Assembly: GCA_964446285.1 (NCBI GenBank)
Contig: CAYUNT010000070.1
Location: 1-19,634, forward strand
Direction of reading: 5' to 3'
Source: CAYUNT01 sp964446285
Lineage (GTDB): Bacteria > Sumerlaeota > Sumerlaeia > SLMS01 > CAYUNT01
DNA length: 19,634 bases
The notes below the pieces were generated by a model. The model was not told the DNA's origin. It saw nothing but the letters and a program-made list of their open reading frames with translations, and did no database searches. Below are positions 15,985 through 19,634 of the stretch, one piece after another (the stretch's first letter is position 1; every line of letters starts with the position of its first letter). The position numbers and the translations under genes were made by a program.

Positions 15985-16164
15985 GCGCGCGCATCCGCGT
16001 TTGCGCATTCGCGCATCCGGGCACACGCCTCTCGCTGACGCTCCCATTCCTCAGCGAAGATTTCCCCCTCCCCACTGTGCGCTTGCAATCCATACCCTGA
16101 AACGCGAAGTTGCCATCGCGCCTTTTTGGGTGTTTCAGGATTCTCCTCACCGAGGACATGACTC
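15985..16164 (+). promoter_or_regulatory. secE–nusG spacer with a nested hairpin near the nusG ribosome binding site
   Basis: CCTGAAAC (16096-16103) pairs with GTTTCAGG (16132-16139), and CGCGA (16103-16107) pairs with TCGCG (16116-16120) inside it. The hairpin ends 12 bases before the GAGG at 16152-16155. A CTTTTTGGG segment lies on its 3' side. The first part of the spacer repeats GCGCATCCG/GCGCATTCG three times near 15988-16019. The role is unknown; a translational or processing element is possible. Confidence 0.4.
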
Positions 16165-16689
16165 ATGCAATGGTATGCCATCCATACGTATTCCGGGTTC
16201 GAGAACAAAGTGAAGAAGGACATCGAACACCGGGCAAGCATCGAGGGTTTGCGCGAGAAACTCGGCCAGGTGATCATCCCCGAAGAGAAGATCATCGAGG
16301 TCAAGGACGGCAAGAAGCGCCAGAGCACGCGCAATTTCATGCCGGGCTATGTGCTGATCGAAATGGAGCCGAGCGAGGACCTCTTCAACCTGGTTCGCAA
16401 GATCAACGGCGTCTCGAATTTCGTCGGCACAGGCGACGACGCCGTGGCTCTCAGCCCGGAAGAAGTGAAAAACATCCAGGATTTGATCGAGGACAAGCGC
16501 GAGCGCCCGAAGCCGGAAATCAAATTCCACAAGGGCGATCAGGTGAAGGTGATCGAAGGGCCGTTCGCGAACTTTATCGGAACGGTCGAGGACATCGACC
16601 ACGAAAAAGCCCGTCTGCGCGTGATGGTGTCGATTTTCGGACGCACCACGCCGGTCGAGCTCGATGTGTTGCAGGTGGAGGGCGCCTGA
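16165..16689 (+). CDS. nusG: Transcription termination/antitermination factor NusG
   Basis: The 174-residue protein binds RNA polymerase across its clamp through the N-terminal NGN domain and contacts Rho or ribosomal protein S10 through the C-terminal KOW domain. The NGN domain (about 1-95) opens with QWYAIHTYSGFENKVKKDI and contains FMPGYVLIEM (58-67). The KOW domain (about 121-172) begins FHKGDQVKVIEGPFANFIG and ends with SIFGRTTPVELD, both diagnostic. Length is typical and there is no insert between the domains. GAGG at 16152-16155 precedes the ATG at 16165. An overlapping ATG at 16158 is out of frame. The next gene is rplK, 89 bases downstream. Confidence 0.98.
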   Translation: MQWYAIHTYSGFENKVKKDIEHRASIEGLREKLGQVIIPEEKIIEVKDGKKRQSTRNFMPGYVLIEMEPSEDLFNLVRKINGVSNFVGTGDDAVALSPEEVKNIQDLIEDKRERPKPEIKFHKGDQVKVIEGPFANFIGTVEDIDHEKARLRVMVSIFGRTTPVELDVLQVEGA

Positions 16690-16742
16690 ACCGCCTCCTT
16701 TTGTAAATCAAGCCGCCCGGATGGGCGCGCGATATTCGAAGC

Positions 16743-16762
16743 GAATGAAAGCGAACTCATTC
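16743..16762 (+). promoter_or_regulatory. Small hairpin before the rplK ribosome binding site, possible L1 target
   Basis: GAATGA (16743-16748) pairs with TCATTC (16757-16762) around the loop AAGCGAAC, ending five bases before GAGGTG (16768-16773). L1 is known to repress the L11–L1 message in other bacteria by binding near the first gene, so the position fits. The conserved asymmetric internal loop of known L1 sites was not clearly recognised. Confidence 0.25.
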
Positions 16763-16778
16763 CCCACGAGGTGAATCC

Positions 16779-17204
16779 ATGGCGAAGAAGAAAATCCAGG
16801 CCATCGTCAAGTTGCAGTGCCCGGCCGGGCAAGCCACCCCGGCGCCGCCCGTCGGTCCCGCGCTTGGCCAGCACGGCATCAATATCATGGATTTCTGCAA
16901 GCGCTTCAATGCGGAAACCAAGGATAAGGCGGGCCTGATTATACCGGCGCTTATCACGATTTACGCCGACCGCTCGTTCACATTTGAACTCAAGACGCCT
17001 CCGGCTTCCATCCTTCTGGTCAAAGCGGCGGGAATCCCCAAAGGCTCTGGCGAACCGAACAAAAACAAGGTGGGCAAGGTTACGCGCCAGCAGGTGAAGG
17101 AAATCGCCGAACTGAAGATGAGAGACCTCAACGCCGCCTCGCTCGAAGCCGCCATGCGGATGGTCGAGGGAACGGCCCGCTCGATGGGAATCGAGGTCGT
17201 CTGA
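16779..17204 (+). CDS. rplK: 50S ribosomal protein L11
   Basis: The 141-residue protein binds the 23S rRNA GTPase-associated region and, with L10–L12, forms the base of the stalk contacted by elongation factors; it is also needed for RelA sensing of stalled ribosomes. The N-terminal domain shows VKLQCPAGQATPAPPVGPALGQHGINIMDFCKRFN in segments near 10-44, including the proline-rich switch helix PAPPVGPALGQ. The C-terminal RNA-binding domain carries KTPPAS and the family signature around KMRDLNAASLEAAMRMVEGTARSMGI (114-139). Length is standard. GAGGTG at 16768-16773 supports the start. It is followed by rplA, 139 bases downstream, as in most bacteria. Confidence 0.98.
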   Translation: MAKKKIQAIVKLQCPAGQATPAPPVGPALGQHGINIMDFCKRFNAETKDKAGLIIPALITIYADRSFTFELKTPPASILLVKAAGIPKGSGEPNKNKVGKVTRQQVKEIAELKMRDLNAASLEAAMRMVEGTARSMGIEVV

Positions 17205-17219
17205 GCGCCTGAATGCTTG

Positions 17220-17273
17220 AAGTGGCCGGGCCAGCCGCGTTTCTTCTTTTTAGTGTCCGGCCAGCCTCCACTT
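17220..17273 (+). other. Hairpin in the rplK–rplA spacer
   Basis: AAGTGG (17220-17225) can pair with CCACTT (17268-17273), and GGCCGG (17224-17229) with CCGGCC (17257-17262), giving a stem with an internal loop. A run of TTCTTCTTTTTAG lies in the loop rather than after the stem, so this is not a normal intrinsic terminator in the plus direction. The 139-bp spacer is longer than usual for this gene pair. Role unknown. Confidence 0.35.
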
Positions 17274-17343
17274 GCCCTTTCAGCCCCGGCTTGGCCTTCG
17301 AGGCGCCGGGCGCTTTACAAATCCTTCGAGGAGATGCCGCCAA

Positions 17344-18045
17344 ATGGCACGTCACGGGAAAAAATATCTCAAGGCCTTCGATCTCGTGGATAAATCCAAG
17401 TCTCTTTCCGTGGAAGAGGCGGTGAAGACACTGCGCAAGGTCATTTACGCCAAATTCGATGAAACCGTCGGCCTGGACATCCGTCTCGGGGTTGATCCCC
17501 GCCAGGCGGACCAGCAGGTTCGCGGAACCGTCGCCCTTCCGCACGGCACGGGCAAAAAGGTCCGCGTCGCCGTCTTCGCCAAGGGCGAAAAGGCCGTTCA
17601 GGCGCAGGAAGCTGGCGCGGAAATCGTCGGCGCGGAAGACCTCGCCCAAAAAGTCCAGGGCGGATTCCTCGATTTCGACGCCGTCGTGGCCACGCCCGAT
17701 ATGATGCGCGAAGTCGGAAAACTCGGCAAGGTGCTCGGCCCGCGCGGCCTGATGCCCAACCCGAAAACCGGCACAGTGACGATGGATGTGGTCAAGGCGA
17801 TCAACGAACTCAAGGCCGGGCGCGTGGAATACCGCCTGGACAAGACCGCCAACTGCCACGTAATCGTCGGCAAGACGTCCTTCAGCGACGCGCAGTTGAT
17901 TGACAACATCAACATGCTTCTTTCCGCACTCGTGAAGGCCCGTCCCGCCGCTTCCAAAGGCACGTATCTCAAGTCCATCACGCTCAGCTCGACGATGAGT
18001 CCTGGCGTGCGGATTTCCTATACGGTCGCCACGGTCGCCTCCTAA
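17344..18045 (+). CDS. rplA: 50S ribosomal protein L1
   Basis: The 233-residue protein forms the mobile L1 arm that guides deacylated tRNA out of the E site, and in many bacteria represses its own L11–L1 message. It opens MARHGKKYLKAFDLVDKSKS, the usual lysine-rich start, and carries the diagnostic LGPRGLMPNPKTGTVT (131-146). The start at 17344 is preferred because GAGGAG lies at 17328-17333, ten bases upstream, and the protein then begins at the family's normal position; an in-frame ATG at 17272 would add 24 atypical residues. The C-terminal half contains VEYRLDKTANCHVIVGK and KGTYLKSITLSSTMSPGV, both expected. The gap to rplJ (411 bases) holds the L10 leader. Confidence 0.98.
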   Translation: MARHGKKYLKAFDLVDKSKSLSVEEAVKTLRKVIYAKFDETVGLDIRLGVDPRQADQQVRGTVALPHGTGKKVRVAVFAKGEKAVQAQEAGAEIVGAEDLAQKVQGGFLDFDAVVATPDMMREVGKLGKVLGPRGLMPNPKTGTVTMDVVKAINELKAGRVEYRLDKTANCHVIVGKTSFSDAQLIDNINMLLSALVKARPAASKGTYLKSITLSSTMSPGVRISYTVATVAS

Positions 18046-18101
18046 GCAACGCTGCTTGCGACACGCTGCTGGCTGGCAAAGCGACCCTGCCTTTGTTCTT
18101 G

Positions 18102-18130
18102 CGGGCGTTTTCGCATTCGATGCGCGCCCG
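18102..18130 (+). other. Strong hairpin at the start of the rplA–rplJ spacer
   Basis: CGGGCG (18102-18107) pairs with CGCCCG (18125-18130) and CGCAT (18112-18116) with ATGCG (18120-18124). This gives eleven base pairs with a four-T bulge on the 5' side and a three-base loop. ATTCCC follows, not a T run. It lies 56 bases after the rplA stop codon, about 70 bases before the L10 leader, and could protect the upstream message or be a processing site. Confidence 0.5.
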
Positions 18131-18197
18131 ATTCCCAACAAATCATCCCTCGTTTGGAGGAATGGGCATTTGAACTGAATCTTTCTCTCTCTCCCCC

Positions 18198-18274
18198 GCC
18201 GGAGACAGCGGGTTCCGCTCCCTGGAGCGGCCAAGGAACCGGGCGACGTGCCCGAGTTCGCCCGCCGAGGCCGG
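18198..18274 (+). promoter_or_regulatory. Ribosomal protein L10 leader RNA
   Basis: This matches the conserved L10 leader that L10–(L12)4 binds to repress its own operon by mimicking the 23S rRNA site. GGAGACAGCGGG (18201-18212) and CCCGCCGAGG (18261-18270) are the two strongly conserved halves seen in Gram-positive, thermophile and other leaders. GCGGG (18208-18212) pairs with CCCGC (18261-18265), CCGG (18199-18202) with CCGG (18271-18274), and AGACA opposite CGAGG forms the kinked internal loop. Between them CCGCTCC/GGAGCGG (18215-18230) forms a perfect hairpin, and GGGC/GCCC (18241-18253) another. It lies 183 bases before the rplJ start. No promoter was identified between rplA and the leader. 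Confidence 0.85.
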
Positions 18275-18326
18275 AGATTGTGAAGAGCCTCCCTCGAACT
18301 GATGTGTGAATCCGGCGGACTGCCGC

Positions 18327-18348
18327 GCGCCCCTTTTCAAACGGGCGC
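18327..18348 (+). other. Hairpin between the L10 leader and the terminator-like stem
   Basis: GCGCCC (18327-18332) pairs with GGGCGC (18343-18348) across the loop CTTTTCAAAC. It sits between the L10-binding core and the stem at 18382-18429 and could be part of an attenuation switch. Confidence 0.4.
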
Positions 18349-18381
18349 AAATCGCGCAAGCCGCCCTTTCCACGGGAGACC

Positions 18382-18436
18382 TTCCCCCGGCTGTCCTCGG
18401 CGCCCAAGATGCCGGGCTGGCCGGGGGAATTCTCTT
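18382..18436 (+). terminator. Candidate attenuator stem before rplJ
   Basis: TTCCCCCGGC (18382-18391) pairs perfectly with GCCGGGGGAA (18420-18429). The 28-base loop holds a smaller CGGC/GCCG stem (18398-18414). TTCTCTTG follows, a weak T tract, and the rplJ ribosome binding site starts at 18442. In other bacteria L10 leaders act through a downstream terminator, and this is in the right place. It may equally reduce access to the ribosome binding site. Confidence 0.45.
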
Positions 18437-18456
18437 GTGGAAAGGAGGTGAACCGA

Positions 18457-19023
18457 ATGCCTCTGAAATACGCGAAGAAACGAATCGGCAAGGCCCCCAA
18501 ACAGAAACAGGTGGAAAAGCTGCTCGGCGCTCTGAAAGCGGCCGACAGCGTCGTGGTGGCGGACCTTCATACGTTGAAGGTGGCCGACTTGAGCAAGCTG
18601 CGCACAGACCTGCGGCAAAAAGGCGCGCGCCTGATCGTCGCCCGCAATACACTCGTGCAGATTGCCCTCAAGGAAGCAGGCTATCCGTCTCTCGACCCGC
18701 TGCTGAAAGGACCAACCGCGCTGGCGTTCGGCGTTGGTGATCCGGCCGTTCCCGCCCGCGTTCTGCTCGATCTTCTCAAGGAAAACGAAACCCTGAAGAT
18801 CAAGGGCGGCGTCGTGGAAGGTGAAGTGCTGGACGTCAAGGGCGTCGAGATGCTCTCGAAAATGCCCGGACGCACCGAACTTCTCGGCCGCCTGGTTGGA
18901 AGCCTCAACGCGCCGGTGCAAAAACTGGTCTTTGCTCTGCATCAAACCCAAGGCAAGATCGTTTATGCGCTCGACGCATACAAACGCAAACTGGAACAAG
19001 CGGAAGGCGGCGGCGCGGCGTAA
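18457..19023 (+). CDS. rplJ: 50S ribosomal protein L10
   Basis: The 188-residue protein binds 23S rRNA next to L11 and carries the L7/L12 dimers on its C-terminal helix. The N-terminal RNA-binding domain (about 1-135) includes KKRIGKAPKQKQVEKLLG, VVVADLHTLKVADLSKLR, and LIVARNTLVQIALKEAG, the last matching the conserved V-x-KNTL region with Ala-Arg in place of Val-Lys. The C-terminal helix (about 140-183) with LLGRLVGSLNAPVQKLVFAL holds the L12 dimer sites. The N-terminus is about ten residues longer than in Escherichia coli. AAAGGAGGTGA at 18441-18451 fixes the start at 18457; an ATG at 18409 would lie inside the attenuator stem. It is the first gene after the L10 leader and is followed by rplL after 85 bases. 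Confidence 0.97.
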   Translation: MPLKYAKKRIGKAPKQKQVEKLLGALKAADSVVVADLHTLKVADLSKLRTDLRQKGARLIVARNTLVQIALKEAGYPSLDPLLKGPTALAFGVGDPAVPARVLLDLLKENETLKIKGGVVEGEVLDVKGVEMLSKMPGRTELLGRLVGSLNAPVQKLVFALHQTQGKIVYALDAYKRKLEQAEGGGAA

Positions 19024-19058
19024 TTGCCCCACGCTGTTTTTCCGGATTTCTCCCTTTT

Positions 19059-19090
19059 CCCATAACGCGAACATTTGCGTTCGCCCATAA
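19059..19090 (+). other. Hairpin flanked by a direct repeat in the rplJ–rplL spacer
   Basis: GCGAAC (19067-19072) pairs with GTTCGC (19079-19084) across ATTTGC, and CCCATAA flanks it on both sides (19059-19065 and 19084-19090). It ends just before AAGGAGA (19094-19100) of rplL. L12 is needed at four or more copies per L10, so an element that raises rplL translation or stability would be in the right place. This is an inference. Confidence 0.35.
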
Positions 19091-19108
19091 TATAAGGAGA
19101 TACGTATC

Positions 19109-19495
19109 ATGGCTCTCTCGAATGCGGAAATCATCGCAGCAATCAAAGAAAAGAAGCTCACCGAGATCGTCGAGCTCGTCAAAATGATGGAAACGGAATT
19201 TGGCGTTTCGGCCGCCCCGGTGGCCGTTGCCGCCGCCGGCCCGGCCGCTGGCCCCGCCGCCGCTGCCGCCCCGGTTGAGGAAAAGACCGAATTCACCGTC
19301 ATCCTCAAGGAAGCCGGCAAAGACAAGATCAAGGTCATCAAAGAAGTCCGCGCGATCACCAACCTCGGCCTGAAAGAAGCCAAGGACCTCGTCGAAGGCG
19401 CTCCGAAGGAAGTCGTAAAGGACGTCCAGAAGGAAGAAGCCGAGAAGATCAAGAAACAGCTCGAGGCCGTCGGCGCGGTGGTCGAGTTGAAGTAA
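19109..19495 (+). CDS. rplL: 50S ribosomal protein L7/L12
   Basis: The 128-residue acidic protein is present as several dimers on L10 and recruits translation GTPases. The N-terminal dimerisation domain is about 1-33 (ALSNAEIIAAIKEKKLTEIVELVKMM). The flexible Ala/Pro/Gly hinge is about 36-56. The C-terminal factor-binding domain is about 58-128 and contains FTVILKEAGKDKIKVIKEVR, LGLKEAKDLVEGAPK and KKQLEAVGAVVELK, all typical. The length is close to the usual 120-130. AAGGAGA at 19094-19100 lies eight bases upstream of the ATG. A strong hairpin follows at 19524-19566. Confidence 0.98.
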   Translation: MALSNAEIIAAIKEKKLTEIVELVKMMETEFGVSAAPVAVAAAGPAAGPAAAAAPVEEKTEFTVILKEAGKDKIKVIKEVRAITNLGLKEAKDLVEGAPKEVVKDVQKEEAEKIKKQLEAVGAVVELK

Positions 19496-19523
19496 TCGCG
19501 CAATCCCGCCAATACGCAAAAAC

Positions 19524-19576
19524 CGGCCCGCGCGGCATCCTCAGTTTCGGGGAAACGCGCGGGCCGTTATTATTTA
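19524..19576 (+). terminator. Terminator or attenuator after rplL
   Basis: CGGCCCGCGC (19524-19533) pairs perfectly with GCGCGGGCCG (19557-19566), a ten-base-pair GC stem with a 23-base loop, followed by TTATTATTTA (19567-19576). It starts 29 bases after the rplL stop. In many bacteria rpoB follows rplL, and partial termination between them sets the ratio of ribosomal protein to RNA polymerase. The window ends 58 bases later, so rpoB itself is not visible. Confidence 0.75.
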
Positions 19577-19604
19577 TCCTACTGGAGTGTAGTGAAAATG
19601 GTCT

Positions 19605-19629
19605 GATAATTCTTGTGCGCCAAAGGCGC
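19605..19629 (+). promoter_or_regulatory. Possible -10 box and hairpin in the leader of the next gene
   Basis: GATAAT (19605-19610) is a five-of-six match to a -10 box, but no good -35 box lies 16 to 18 bases upstream (CTGGAG at 19582-19587 is the best). A GCGCC/GGCGC hairpin with an AAA loop follows at 19617-19629. Support is weak and the window ends here. Confidence 0.2.
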
Positions 19630-19634
19630 GAAAA

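Noticed and set aside
15418..16047. Minus-strand 209-residue reading frame containing RRDLNPQPTVLETVALPIELLA
   Set aside because: That segment is the antisense translation of tRNA-Trp, a well-known source of false gene calls, and the rest is antisense to secE.
17128..18234. Minus-strand 368-residue reading frame opposite rplA
   Set aside because: It is fully explained as antisense to L1, with no family match.
18337..19512. Minus-strand 391-residue reading frame opposite rplJ and rplL
   Set aside because: Antisense to two unmistakable ribosomal protein genes.

Overview
The window is bacterial and GC-rich. It holds eleven protein genes and one tRNA gene. Ribosome binding sites match AGGAGG well (AAAGGAGGTGA before rplJ, GAGGAGGTGA and CAGGAGGTGA before the two hsp20 genes). 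The right third is the conserved core segment tRNA-Trp–secE–nusG–rplK–rplA–rplJ–rplL, which normally runs on into rpoB and rpoC. The left two thirds is accessory sequence dominated by a 3,500-residue secreted protein. Such giant mosaics (glycine-rich modules, right-handed beta-helix, a choice-of-anchor-Q-like end, CARDB, tandem carboxypeptidase-regulatory-like domains, DUF11-like and fibronectin-type ends) are typical of poorly cultured lineages such as Planctomycetota, Verrucomicrobiota, Hydrogenedentota or Sumerlaeota. That placement is an inference from architecture; no taxonomic search was possible.

Layout. 109–1947 (+): a CARDB-containing protein of unknown role whose 5' end may be incomplete. 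2141–2992 (+): a TPR protein ending in a zincin-type HExxH metallopeptidase motif. 3373–3819 and 3936–4352 (+): two tandem but dissimilar small heat-shock proteins; the first has a leader able to hide its ribosome binding site and start codon. 4412–4453: a perfect 16-bp inverted repeat shared as a terminator by the hsp20 pair and the convergent giant gene. 4458–14960 (-): the giant secreted protein. 14961–15572: a 612-bp gap between the giant gene and tRNA-Trp. 15573–19495 (+): tRNA-Trp and the secE-to-rplL operon.

How the genes work together. SecE anchors the Sec translocon, NusG tunes RNA polymerase, and L11, L1, L10 and L7/L12 build the L1 arm and the GTPase-activating stalk of the large ribosomal subunit. 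A clear L10 leader RNA (about 18198–18274) lies upstream of rplJ, with a terminator-like hairpin (18382–18429) between it and the rplJ ribosome binding site. This points to autogenous control of the L10–L12 pair. A strong hairpin with a T/A-rich tail after rplL (19524–19576) probably reduces or stops read-through toward rpoB, which would lie just beyond the window.

No CRISPR array, insertion sequence, phage gene, origin or attachment site was recognised. The items most worth checking are the giant protein (triplicated glycine-rich modules and an unassigned cysteine-containing helical domain), the switch-like hsp20 leader, the rplJ leader/attenuator and the TPR–zincin fusion.
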